Below, one piece after another: positions 8,732 to 17,023 of a DNA stretch of 25,722 nucleotides; the stretch's first letter is position 1, and each line of letters starts with the position of its first letter. The notes under the pieces are model-generated. The model ran no database searches, was not told the DNA's origin, and was given only the letters and a program-made list of their open reading frames with translations. Origin of the DNA: CAZEAN01 sp964510225. Lineage in GTDB: Bacteria > Planctomycetota > Planctomycetia > Isosphaerales > Isosphaeraceae. The DNA is taken from positions 1 through 25,722 of the forward strand of contig CAZEAN010000079.1 in assembly GCA_964510225.1 (NCBI GenBank). Direction: 5' to 3'. A program made the translations under genes and the position numbers.

Positions 8732-11700
8732 TCAGTTCCGAGTGATGACCTCGTCCATGTTGAGTAGTGTGTTCGCGATCATCGTCCACGCGGCGAGAAC
8801 GCTGGGATCGACGGCCGAACCAACCGGGACTTCGCCAACTTCAAGGAGCTGCGCCGCGGCATCGGGTTCATCGTTGTAGGCATCGAGAAGATCACGGAAC
8901 GTCTGGCTGAGTACTTCGACCTCGATGGATTTAGGCGTCCTCCCCGTCGCTAGACGAAACATCCGCGTAACCCGCTCTTCGGTGCTCGGGCCGGCTTCTT
9001 CGAGTGTCCGCGATGCCAAGGATCGCGCGGCCTCAACAAATTGCGGGTCGTTGAGCAGTAGTAAAGCCTGAAGCGGAGTATTGGTCCGTTCCCGTCGCAT
9101 CACGCAGGCTTCACGCGAGGGGGCATCGAAGGTCGTCATCTGCGGAGGCGGGGCGGTCCGCTTCCAGAAGGTATAGAGGGATCTCCGATGGACGCGGTCA
9201 GGGCCCGTATCCGCCTTGAATTGGGCCGTGTTAGAGCTGGAGTAGCCTACCGCCTTCCAAAGGCCCGAAGGCTGGGGTGGTTTTACCGGTTCACCACCGA
9301 CTCGCTCAACTAGAAGACCGCTTACAAAGAGTGCTTGATCGCGAAGACGTTCTGCATCGAGACGGAACCGCGGTCCGCGGGCATAGAGTCGGTTCGCAGG
9401 GTCGACCGCAAGGTCATCGGAGCCGACAAGAGACGAACGTCGGTACGCAGCCGAGGTCACCAGTTTCCGGATCATCCGTTTGGTGTCCCAGTCATCCTCG
9501 ACAAACTGGACCGCCAACCAATCAAGGAGTTTCGGGTGGCTTGGCGGTTCACCTTGGGAACCAAAGTCCTCCGAGGTTTTCACCAATCCGAGCCCGAAGA
9601 ATTGCTGCCAGAGCCGGTTTACGGCGACTCGAGCAGTGAGCGGGTGGTTGGGCTCGGTTAACCAAGCTGCCAGACCCAACCGATCCTGACTCGCTCCTTC
9701 GGGCATAGCGGGAAGGAAGCTCGGCACAGCGCGATCGACCTCTACCCCTTTCTGGTCGTATTCGCCCCTCGTCAAAATGTGAGCCGGTTTCGGTTCCTTC
9801 AATTCTTTCCAGACCAGGGTGGTCGGGATCTCATTCATCAGAGCTTTTCGTTTCGCTTCAACAGCTGTCCGATCCGCAATCAACGGCTCCATGATTGCGC
9901 GGGCCGGTTGGTAAATGTGCTCGACAAAGTAGTCCCGGAGTTGCTGGGATTGGTCCGGCGTTCGGTCTTCGGCCTCTTGACCAATAATGGTCTTAATCGG
10001 TGCAGGGATCGTCGCTTCGTCGCCGAGAATCCGTTGATCGCGGACCCAGATTCCGAGACTGCTGTATTCCTTCCCCTGCTGCGGAGTCCAAGTCCGCAAG
10101 CCGGCGCGATCCCAGTAGACAGTTCCACCGAACTGAGTGAAGGCGATTCCGGAGACGACCGTTCCAGGCTGAAGTCCCACTTCAGAAGCAGGGATCTCAA
10201 GCCGGACCCATTCGCCTGTGGTTGGGAGTGGCCCTTGGGCAACCCGCTCTGTCGTTTTGTCTTTGCCGAATTCGATGAGATTCTCACCCCAATAAGCCCG
10301 GTGCTTCCAGGTCCCCGAGTTCCACTGGAGCATGATTTCCTTTGGAGGATTGAGGGGATCGATAAAGACGAAGGCATAAAGGGTGTCCCCTTCGCCGATC
10401 CGGAGAGTCTCGGTTGCCTCGGCGAAGACGTGCTGCCCTTGCGCTTCGATCGTCTGTCCGTGGGCATGTTCACCGCTGAGGACCGGAGCTTCAGGGCTCT
10501 CGACAAAAGGCCAGTCGGTTGTATTGGAACCTCCTTGAACGACGACCTTGGCCCCTTCGGGTAGCTGATCGTCGATCCAATCAAAGTCTTCCCGAACGGC
10601 GTAGGTTCCTGTTTTCACTTCCTTCGAGGGATCGTAGTCGATCTGGGTAATCGTCTCTTTGATCCGAGTGCGAAGTTCTTGAAGCTCTTGATCAATCGAC
10701 GCTAACGACTCGGCTTGTTGGTCGGATGGTACGCGGACAACAGGAGGATGTTGTGCGGCATTCCCGTCTAACGGATTACCATCGAGGCTGTTGAAGAAGG
10801 CCGACATCGAGTAGTAATCACGTGCGGTGATCGGGTCGAACTTATGGTCATGGCATCGGGCACATCCTACAGTGAGCCCAAGAAAGACAGTACCAGTGGC
10901 ATCGACTCGTTCGATAACATTACGAATGTAGACCTCTTCCTTGATTGAACCGCCTTCACTGGTGGTGACGTGGGCTCGATTAAAGCCAGTGGCAACCAAT
11001 TGATCGAGGGTCGGATCGGGGAGGAGGTCTCCAGCGAGTTGTTCTGTAACGAATTCATCATAAGGGAGACCGCGATTAATGGCTTGGACTACCCAGTCGC
11101 GGTAGGGCCACATCTCACGATAATTGTCGAGGTGGAGTCCGTGGGTATCACCGTACCGAGCCGCATCGAGCCAGGCTTTCGATAGGTGCTCACCGCTCCG
11201 AGGCGAACTCAGCAAGCGATCAACAACACGTTCGTAAGCGTCAGGTCGTTGGTCTTCAAGGTAGGCATCAACTTCTTCCGGTGTCGGCGGGATTCCAGTG
11301 AGGTCGAGGGTCACTCGACGGATCAAGGTTTCAGGGTCTGCCTCAGGGTTCGGCTGCAGCCCTACTTCGTTGAGTCGGGCCCGGATGAACCGATCGATCG
11401 GTGAATTGGTGTCATCACCCTCGGCGATATTTGGAGGCTCCGGACGGCTCGGAGGAACAAACGCCCAGTGTTCCTCCCACTCTGCCCCTTGCGCGATCCA
11501 ACGCCGGATCAAGTCAACTTGTTCCCGAGTCAACGACTTGTTCGTCTCAGGGGGGGGCATGACATCGAGGGGGTCGTCGGAAGTGATCCGATAGAGAATC
11601 TCGCTCAACTCAGGATCGGAGGGGACGATCGCTGCATAACCTCCACGATCTTCAAACGCGCTCTCTTTCTGGTCGAGTCGGAGGTCAGCCGTCCTGGCCT

Positions 11701-11878
11701 CTTCGTCCGGTCCGTGGCAGGCAAAGCAATTGTCCGAAAGGATCGGCCGGATCTCTCCGCTGTAATCGACGGGCTTCTCCTCTGCCGAGAGTGGGGAGTT
11801 CATCCCTCCCATCCACAGCAAGAGCGTGGCCAACCGACTCCATCCCGGTTGACCAATTACGTCACGGATCAATTTCAT
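8732..11878 (-). CDS. PSCyt1/DUF1549/DUF1553 cytochrome-like protein
   Basis: From ATG 11878 the product is 1048 residues: a signal segment (WSRLATLLLWMGGM), a PSCyt1 module with heme-type motif CFACH (Cys51, Cys54, His55) and MPPPET downstream, DUF1549 at about 160-375, and DUF1553 from about 734. DUF1549 contains a second CxxCH, CARCHDHKFDP, at about 339-343. Between the DUFs, residues about 427-602 form a Trp/Tyr/Gly-rich, probably beta-sandwich insert resembling carbohydrate-binding or LamG-like domains. A short coiled coil (about 386-413) precedes it. ATG 11878 was chosen because GAGGAAA lies just upstream; a longer reading frame from ATG 11962 would put 28 residues before the signal segment. 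Planctomycete proteins of this class are exported and genomically linked to sulfatases and glycan-degrading enzymes, but their chemistry is unproven. The DUF1501 and CE15 genes follow on the same strand. Confidence 0.9.
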   Translation of the reverse strand: MKLIRDVIGQPGWSRLATLLLWMGGMNSPLSAEEKPVDYSGEIRPILSDNCFACHGPDEEARTADLRLDQKESAFEDRGGYAAIVPSDPELSEILYRITSDDPLDVMPPPETNKSLTREQVDLIRRWIAQGAEWEEHWAFVPPSRPEPPNIAEGDDTNSPIDRFIRARLNEVGLQPNPEADPETLIRRVTLDLTGIPPTPEEVDAYLEDQRPDAYERVVDRLLSSPRSGEHLSKAWLDAARYGDTHGLHLDNYREMWPYRDWVVQAINRGLPYDEFVTEQLAGDLLPDPTLDQLVATGFNRAHVTTSEGGSIKEEVYIRNVIERVDATGTVFLGLTVGCARCHDHKFDPITARDYYSMSAFFNSLDGNPLDGNAAQHPPVVRVPSDQQAESLASIDQELQELRTRIKETITQIDYDPSKEVKTGTYAVREDFDWIDDQLPEGAKVVVQGGSNTTDWPFVESPEAPVLSGEHAHGQTIEAQGQHVFAEATETLRIGEGDTLYAFVFIDPLNPPKEIMLQWNSGTWKHRAYWGENLIEFGKDKTTERVAQGPLPTTGEWVRLEIPASEVGLQPGTVVSGIAFTQFGGTVYWDRAGLRTWTPQQGKEYSSLGIWVRDQRILGDEATIPAPIKTIIGQEAEDRTPDQSQQLRDYFVEHIYQPARAIMEPLIADRTAVEAKRKALMNEIPTTLVWKELKEPKPAHILTRGEYDQKGVEVDRAVPSFLPAMPEGASQDRLGLAAWLTEPNHPLTARVAVNRLWQQFFGLGLVKTSEDFGSQGEPPSHPKLLDWLAVQFVEDDWDTKRMIRKLVTSAAYRRSSLVGSDDLAVDPANRLYARGPRFRLDAERLRDQALFVSGLLVERVGGEPVKPPQPSGLWKAVGYSSSNTAQFKADTGPDRVHRRSLYTFWKRTAPPPQMTTFDAPSREACVMRRERTNTPLQALLLLNDPQFVEAARSLASRTLEEAGPSTEERVTRMFRLATGRTPKSIEVEVLSQTFRDLLDAYNDEPDAAAQLLEVGEVPVGSAVDPSVLAAWTMIANTLLNMDEVITRN

Positions 11879-11961
11879 CGGTTTCCTCAACGAAGTTAGG
11901 CTGAAGTCGGAGGGCGTTGTGGATCGAGGAAGCGGGGAGGGGCGAACCTGGGGCGGTCCCA

Positions 11962-12459
11962 TTAGACCGGTGAGGGTGACTCGACTACAAACGTCTTCTT
12001 CATCATCTTACGGAGCAACGAGATTTCTCCACTATGGCGAGCCTCGTCGTGGAGGCCGTGGAGAATCGCATAACGGACATTGTGTGTCCCGTTTCCTGGT
12101 TCGGGGGCATCTAGCTGTTCCGGAGTCAATGCTTCGATCTTGACCCGGAGTCGCTCGTACTGCTGTTTCAAGGCCGAGACAACGTCATCGAGTGGTGGCC
12201 ATGTCTGCGGATCAATATTTGCCGGGTTACTTTCCCAACTGAACATCGCGAACCAACCCTCAGGGACTTCAGGCTCGTTGCCGAGAGTCCGGTTCGTTAG
12301 ATGCTCGACCACGACGTAGCAATGACCTGCATGCCAGAGACAAGAGTTCTGCAAGGCGGGAGGAGCCCACCGTGCGTGGGTGTCGTCGAGGCCATCGAGA
12401 ACACTCAGGGTTTTCTTGCGAACTTCGTCGAAGAGTAAGAGCAGCGTTGTGTCTGCCAT
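11962..12459 (-). CDS. DinB_2 family metalloprotein (putative thiol/metal-dependent transferase fold)
   Basis: The 165-residue protein is helical and fits a DinB/YfiT-like four-helix bundle. Three spaced histidines suit the family metal site: LWHAGHCYVVVEHL near residues 42-55 and HGLHDEARHSGEI near 133-145. Family members include bacillithiol S-transferases and maleylpyruvate isomerase, but many DinB_2 proteins have no known substrate, and none can be assigned here. The ATG at 12459 is preferred to the TTG at 12474; GGAG lies about 10 bases before it. The gene precedes the cytochrome-like gene by 83 bases on the same strand and may share its transcript, although a functional link to the exported proteins downstream is not obvious. 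It ends one base before an alternative upstream ATG (11962) of that gene. Confidence 0.82.
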   Translation of the reverse strand: MADTTLLLLFDEVRKKTLSVLDGLDDTHARWAPPALQNSCLWHAGHCYVVVEHLTNRTLGNEPEVPEGWFAMFSWESNPANIDPQTWPPLDDVVSALKQQYERLRVKIEALTPEQLDAPEPGNGTHNVRYAILHGLHDEARHSGEISLLRKMMKKTFVVESPSPV

Positions 12460-12543
12460 CGGCGCGAACTCCAACAGACCGATCGATCAATTTGTCTCCA
12501 GAGACCCACTCAGTCTCAGGCGCTCCCATTATCTGAATCTTAT

Positions 12544-13353
12544 TCAATCCGCTCCGGTCTCGAAACCGCTTGTTGCATTAGGGTCGATACCTGCCTCTCG
12601 AAGGAGCGCCTCTAAACGTGTTGTCCGGATCCGCTCCTTCTCGGCCTTTGCTTGTTCTGCCTCTGCCCTGGCTTTCTTCGTCTCAGCTCGGGCTCGCTCA
12701 GCCTCGGCCAGTAGTTGCACTCGCTTGATTTGAAGCGTTGCTTCGAGGGCACGAGCGTGCGCAGCTTCTCGATCGAGGTAATCATCGAAGACGGGCTCAA
12801 CGGCTTGACCATCGGGTCGAAAGAGTTCGAGTTCCCCTTCGTCGATCCCAAAACGTATCCCCAACCGAGGGCTGATCCAGCCTCTGATCTCAAGGATCGG
12901 TTCTAACGTTCCCTGGGCTTCGGGGCGACGGTACCCTTCGAGAGTGCCCCGTTCTGGATCGTAATTATAGTACTCTTCCAGGCCATGTCGGTCGTAGAAG
13001 TCAAGCTTGAGGTCCATCTCGGCATCATCGTTGCTAGGAGAACGGACTTCGAAAACAACCTGGGGAGCGATTCCCGCTTCCCTGTGCTGGATATAGGAAC
13101 TCCGGTGTTCTTTTTGCCGACCGAAGACGACGAAAGTGTCTGACGCAGCTCGTTCCTTGATGTCCCCTCTTACGGGATACCAAAGCAGATCGCCGGCGAC
13201 GAAAACGTCTTCCCGGTGATGGAAGAGAATCTCGATCCCGAACTTACTGGTCGTAATCCACTCGAACTCAAGGGTATTTCCACCGATCGGTTGACCATCA
13301 GTTTCGGGATACTCGATCTCCATCTCATCGATTGGTGACGAGGATCGGACCAT
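12544..13353 (-). CDS. Uma2 family (DUF820) PD-(D/E)XK nuclease-fold protein with coiled-coil tail
   Basis: Uma2/DUF820 proteins have a restriction-endonuclease-like fold. They are amplified in cyanobacteria and planctomycetes, and mostly lack a defined role. In these 269 residues, the probable catalytic acid is Asp72 (AASDTFVVF), followed by Glu102 in the conserved strand PQVVFEVRSPSN and Lys116 in EMDLKLDFYDRHGLEEYY. The core ends near residue 190. A charged Ala/Glu/Arg-rich coiled coil (about 195-250, for example AEAERARAETKKARAEAEQA) and a LLREAGIDP motif follow; this tail is common in the family and may mediate oligomerisation. The ATG at 13353 lies 9 bases after the mutS stop, and its Shine-Dalgarno-like GTGAGG overlaps that stop codon, so translation is probably coupled to MutS. 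Whether it takes part in repair is only a guess from this coupling. Confidence 0.85.
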   Translation of the reverse strand: MVRSSSPIDEMEIEYPETDGQPIGGNTLEFEWITTSKFGIEILFHHREDVFVAGDLLWYPVRGDIKERAASDTFVVFGRQKEHRSSYIQHREAGIAPQVVFEVRSPSNDDAEMDLKLDFYDRHGLEEYYNYDPERGTLEGYRRPEAQGTLEPILEIRGWISPRLGIRFGIDEGELELFRPDGQAVEPVFDDYLDREAAHARALEATLQIKRVQLLAEAERARAETKKARAEAEQAKAEKERIRTTRLEALLREAGIDPNATSGFETGAD

Positions 13354-13362
13354 CAGATTGCC

Positions 13363-16032
13363 TCACTTGTGACCAAGCCTCTGAACCTGTTCTTTGAGGC
13401 GCTTGAGGATTTGAAGCGCTTCAAGCGGATCGATCGCCTCAAGATCGAGTTCGAGGAGTTCGTCGATCAGTGGGTCGGGTATTGCAGCAAAGAGGCTTGG
13501 AGTGAACGATCTCGCTGTCTTCACCATCGCTGGCCGAGGGCTCCCCGAGCCTGGTTCGTCTTCGGGACTCGAATCCGGCGTTGATTGCAAGCCTCGGGTG
13601 TGGTGATCTTCGAGCATTTTGAGGATCGATCGGGCACGCTCAAGGACCGGACCTGGTACACCAGCGAGGCGGGCGACCTGAATTCCGTAACTCTGATCAG
13701 CCCCGCCGGCGACGATCTGATGGAGAAAAACGACTTCGTCCTGATGCTCACGGACAGCGACGTTTGCGTTCCGGAGTCTGGGTTTGGAGCGTTCGAGGTC
13801 GACGAGTTCATGGTAGTGAGTCGCGAAGAGGGTCCGGCAGCCGACCTGATCATGAAGAAACTCGGCGATGGCCCAGGCCAGTGAGACGCCGTCAAAGGTA
13901 CTAGTCCCTCGGCCCAACTCGTCGAGAATCACGAGGCTTCGTGCGGTTGCATTGTTGAGGATGTTCGCGGCCTCGGTCATCTCAACCATGAACGTGCTCT
14001 GTCCTCGACTAAGCTCGTCACTTGCGCCGACTCGGGCAAAGAGCTTGTCTACAATCCCGATCTGAGCGGCGCGAGCAGGTACAAAGGAGCCGGTCTGTGC
14101 CATGATTGTGATCAAGGCGATCTGACGGATATAGGTGCTTTTTCCCGCCATATTGGGGCCGGTCAGGATGACGACGAGCCCATCATCGGGGCCCATCTGT
14201 GCGTCGTTCGGAACAAAGCCACCGTGGGGCATGATCGCATCGAGGACCGGATGACGACCTTGCTCAATCCGGAGGACGGGGTCGGAGACGAATTCGGGGC
14301 GGGCATACCCCTCGCGAGCGGCCAGCTCGGCGAGGCCGCAGAGCACATCGATTTCGGAGAGGATCCCCCCGGCTTGGATCAGTCGCGGGGCTTCGGCGGC
14401 GACCCGGTCGCGGAGGCTCAAAAAGAGCTCGTGTTCTAGTTCTCGGGCGCGCTCGTCAGCTTCCCGGATTTCTTTCTCCAATTCGCGGAGTCTCGGAGTG
14501 ATGTACCGTTCACCGTTCTTGATCGTCTGTTTCCGGATGAACTCCTCAGGGATCGGACGCCCTTCCGCCTGCTTGTGTGTGATCTCAATGTAGTAACCGA
14601 ATACCTTGTTGAAGCCGATCTTGAGATTTGCGATCCCCGTCCGTTCGGCTTGTTCGGCAAGGTAGCGATTGATCGCTGTCTTATCTCCCTTGGCTTTCTT
14701 CCGATACTCGTCGAGGGTTGGATGGTAGCCGTCCCGGATCAGACCTCCGTCTTTGATTCCGATCGGGGGTTCATCGACGATCGCCTGTTCAATTGCAGCC
14801 CGGATCTCGGGGCAGAGTTCCAACCTGCCTTCAAGTTCTTTCAGTAAGGGGGCTGAGCGTTCTGCGAGCTTTGCCTTAATCCGAGGCAGCAGGGCGAGGG
14901 TCCGGGCTAATGAACCGAGATCACGCGGGGTGGCGCGGCCAGTCCCCGCTCTTCCGGAAAGCCGTTCCAGATCGTGGGCCTTCTCCAGTGACGATCGGAG
15001 ATCGGCGCGCAGTGCTGAATCGTTCCAGAGTTCGGTGACCCCAGTCAGTCGCCGATTGATCCGGTCGATCTCGGTGAGAGGAGCCGTCAGCCACTCGCTG
15101 AGTAATCGGGCTCCCATCGGTGTGACGGTCCGGTCCATTACTGCAAGGAGTGAGCCTTGCCGTTTCCCTTCACGGAGGGTCCGGGTGAGTTCCAGGCTCC
15201 TCCGCGCTGTCTCATCCATCGTCATCGATGCACCGCGTCGGTACGGCGCAATCTGTCGGAGATGACCGAGTGCCGATTTCTGCGTCTCCCGAAGATAGGC
15301 GACCAACGCCCCAGCCGCGCAAGCTTCGATGGCGTCATCCTCAATTCCAAAGCCAGCGAGAGTCGCCACACCAAAGTGGTCAAACAAAGTCCGACGCGAC
15401 TCTTCAGGCTGCGAATCCCACGAGGGTCGGGCGGTGAGCAGGATCCCAGGAATCTCTTGCTGAATTAACCGAACCCAAGGTGCGTCCGAAGCGATTTCGG
15501 AAATGATCAGTTCGGCGGGCTCAAGTCGGACAAGTTCATCAAGAACTTCGCGGCGTTGGAGCGACGCACAGGAAAATCTGCCAATTGAAAGCTCAACCCA
15601 GGCCATCCCAAGTTTGCCTCGCTGCTCCACGATCGCGGCGAGGTAGTTCGAGGTTTTGGGATCAAGTAAACCTTCATCCGTCAGGGTTCCGGGCGTGACA
15701 ACGCGGACGATCTCACGCTTGACAAGTCCCTTGGCGTGTTTGGGATCCTCTACCTGTTCACAGACCGCAGCGCGGAGTCCGGCAGCGACGATCTTCGCGA
15801 GATATTGGTCAAGCGCAGGATGGGGAAAGCCAGCCATCGGGACCGCGGTACCGGTCCCCTTATCTTTATCACGGCTGGTGAGTGTTAGACCTAGGAGTCC
15901 GGCAGCTCGTTCAGCATCCTCAAAGAACAACTCATAAAAATCACCCATTCGGTAGAGCAATAATGCGTCGGGGTTTCGGAGTTTAAGCTCGCGATACTGA
16001 CGGAGCATCGGCGTCAATGGTGGTTCGCTCAC
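13363..16032 (-). CDS. mutS: DNA mismatch repair protein MutS
   Basis: MutS binds mismatches and small loops and uses ATP to signal to MutL. The 889-residue length is normal for the family. The mismatch-reading motif is present as Phe32-Tyr33-Glu34 in YRMGDFYELFFEDAERAAGL. The ATPase domain has Walker A GPNMAGKST (625-633), Walker B VILDELGRGTSTFDG, and the downstream LFATHYHEL block. Clamp and lever regions fill the middle, and the C-terminus keeps LEALQILKRLKEQVQRLG. Translation starts at GTG 16030-16032 behind a strong AAGGAGG at 16038-16044 (5-base spacing). That start region is the proximal copy of a 111-bp tandem duplication, so an identical ribosome binding site and GTG lie upstream. 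The gene is followed by a coupled Uma2 gene. No mutL or mutH is in the window. Confidence 0.98.
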   Translation of the reverse strand: MSEPPLTPMLRQYRELKLRNPDALLLYRMGDFYELFFEDAERAAGLLGLTLTSRDKDKGTGTAVPMAGFPHPALDQYLAKIVAAGLRAAVCEQVEDPKHAKGLVKREIVRVVTPGTLTDEGLLDPKTSNYLAAIVEQRGKLGMAWVELSIGRFSCASLQRREVLDELVRLEPAELIISEIASDAPWVRLIQQEIPGILLTARPSWDSQPEESRRTLFDHFGVATLAGFGIEDDAIEACAAGALVAYLRETQKSALGHLRQIAPYRRGASMTMDETARRSLELTRTLREGKRQGSLLAVMDRTVTPMGARLLSEWLTAPLTEIDRINRRLTGVTELWNDSALRADLRSSLEKAHDLERLSGRAGTGRATPRDLGSLARTLALLPRIKAKLAERSAPLLKELEGRLELCPEIRAAIEQAIVDEPPIGIKDGGLIRDGYHPTLDEYRKKAKGDKTAINRYLAEQAERTGIANLKIGFNKVFGYYIEITHKQAEGRPIPEEFIRKQTIKNGERYITPRLRELEKEIREADERARELEHELFLSLRDRVAAEAPRLIQAGGILSEIDVLCGLAELAAREGYARPEFVSDPVLRIEQGRHPVLDAIMPHGGFVPNDAQMGPDDGLVVILTGPNMAGKSTYIRQIALITIMAQTGSFVPARAAQIGIVDKLFARVGASDELSRGQSTFMVEMTEAANILNNATARSLVILDELGRGTSTFDGVSLAWAIAEFLHDQVGCRTLFATHYHELVDLERSKPRLRNANVAVREHQDEVVFLHQIVAGGADQSYGIQVARLAGVPGPVLERARSILKMLEDHHTRGLQSTPDSSPEDEPGSGSPRPAMVKTARSFTPSLFAAIPDPLIDELLELDLEAIDPLEALQILKRLKEQVQRLGHK

Positions 16033-16037
16033 GCGAT

Positions 16038-16044
16038 CCTCCTT
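16038..16044 (-). promoter_or_regulatory. mutS ribosome binding site (AAGGAGG)
   Basis: The minus strand reads AAGGAGG then five bases to GTG 16032. A near-perfect anti-Shine-Dalgarno match, it supports GTG as the start over the downstream ATG in TPMLRQ (codon 9). An identical site is repeated at 16149-16155. Confidence 0.85.
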
Positions 16045-16083
16045 GATTCCGATCGCGAAACAGGACGTGGTCGGCTGACGTTG

Positions 16084-16143
16084 CTAAGTCTCCGCAATCG
16101 TTTCAAAGCGGATCGGAATACGATTCGATGGTGGTTCGCTCAC
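16084..16143 (-). other. Upstream ORF (19 codons) created by duplication of the mutS start
   Basis: The distal repeat copy has its own AAGGAGG (16149-16155) and GTG (16141-16143). Translation from it would read MSEPPSNRIPIRF... for 19 residues and stop at TAG (16084-16086), 51 bases before the true mutS start. After the TAG the frame stays open into MutS, so the TAG alone prevents a 37-residue N-terminal extension. It has the form of a uORF that could lower or couple MutS synthesis. No function is proven and the peptide resembles nothing I know. Confidence 0.55.
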
Positions 16144-16338
16144 GCGATCCTCCTTGATTCCGATCGCGAAACAGGACGTGGTCGGCTGACGTTGCTAAGT
16201 CTCCGCAATCGTTTCAAAGCGGATCGGAATAGGATTCGATGACGCGAAGACCCAACGTCAGAGACCTGGTCCAACCTCTGCCCCAGCTCTCCGATCAGAG
16301 GATCCCGGGTCTTTTGCCGACGGCCATTGCTCGTTCGC

Positions 16339-16695
16339 TTAGAAACTGTCGAGCGCTGATTGTTCGTCCCGATGGATCGAGAAGACTTGGTCGAGTCGGG
16401 TGATCTTGAAGACTTCGAGGAGATCCGGATGGATACAGCAGAGCTTCAAGGTACCGTTAACCGCGCCGGTCTTCTTCTTAAGTTGGATCAATTTACCGAG
16501 TGCAGCACTGGAGAGGTACATGACGTTGTTGAAGTTCAAGAGGATCTGCGAGTGCCCCTGATCATCGACCAGGCTGTAGAGCTGATCTCCCACCTCCTGG
16601 ATGATCTCATCGGAGACGATCTTCGAGACGACGAAGCTTACGACGAGAACTTCGCCGATCGTCTCGAGTTGCAGGTGCTGCGGGGCTTGCGACAT
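16339..16695 (-). CDS. STAS-domain protein (anti-sigma factor antagonist-like)
   Basis: The 118 residues form a single STAS domain like SpoIIAA/RsbV proteins, which bind anti-sigma kinases and are switched by phosphorylation of a conserved serine. Strand ILLNFNNVMYLSSAALGKLI (51-70) matches the family core; aligned with the DSSGLG loop of SpoIIAA, Ser63 is the probable phosphorylation site. The Asp normally before it is Ser62 and the Gly is Ala, so regulation may differ. ATG 16695 follows AGAGGAG at a good distance. No partner kinase, phosphatase or sigma factor gene is adjacent, so this is an orphan. It is transcribed divergently from the RraA-like gene across a 328-base gap that must hold both promoters. 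A non-sigma role, for example in a polar or signalling complex, is also possible. Confidence 0.85.
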   Translation of the reverse strand: MSQAPQHLQLETIGEVLVVSFVVSKIVSDEIIQEVGDQLYSLVDDQGHSQILLNFNNVMYLSSAALGKLIQLKKKTGAVNGTLKLCCIHPDLLEVFKITRLDQVFSIHRDEQSALDSF

Positions 16696-17023
16696 TGATG
16701 AACTCCTCTAAGCGAGATCCGGCCTTGGGTCAATCAGCGCGATCGGAAGTATCGTAGCGACCCTTTGAGTGCGATCAACGGGATCGTTTGAGGATAGATC
16801 CCTTTCTAGACTCTAATTTACCGGAGACAAAAGTCCAAATTCCACTAGGCCGCTCAAGAATTGCGGACGAATGCCGCTTCTTGAGCCGGGTATCGAGAGC
16901 TCCTTGGGTCGATTTTGTTATGATGCAATTGAATTTCTCGAATGATCAAGCCACTGAAATCGGGAAGATGTCGCAGGTGAGGGTTCTTCCTGAGTCCAAC
17001 TCCGTACGTTTAGCGAGTCTACG
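16696..17023. other. Divergent intergenic region, no gene recognised
   Basis: This 328-base gap separates the STAS gene (minus) from the RraA-like gene (plus) and should contain both promoters. A TATGAT hexamer occurs at 16919-16924, but no acceptable -35 element stands about 17 bases before it. An imperfect dyad (GATCAACGGGATCGTTTG) lies around 16773-16790. A 79-codon open frame from 16788 overlaps the next gene and has no supporting features. Nothing here can be called firmly. Confidence 0.4.

Larger units (their letters stand above)
16017..16241. repeat. 111-bp tandem duplication covering the mutS translation start
   Basis: Two head-to-tail copies, 16017-16127 and 16128-16238, followed by three more matching bases. 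By eye the copies differ at one base: C at 16121 versus G at 16232. Each carries, on the minus strand, the AAGGAGG ribosome binding site, the GTG start and the first five mutS codons (M-S-E-P-P). The period is a multiple of three, so the distal start is in the same frame as mutS. The near-identity indicates a recent event, or correction between copies. Confidence 0.95.

Noticed and set aside
9779..10584. Long overlapping frames on both strands (261 aa plus, 234 aa minus) within the DUF1549/DUF1553 gene
   Set aside because: They sit inside a long gene with clear domain motifs and have Ser/Arg/Pro-rich, motif-free translations typical of antisense frames in GC-rich DNA.
14753..15265. 170-residue plus-strand frame inside mutS
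   Set aside because: Serine/arginine-rich antisense shadow of the MutS clamp region.
16242..16338. Possible terminator after the STAS gene
   Set aside because: Only a 4-bp stem (CTCT/AGAG around GATCGG) was found and there is no T-run at a suitable place.
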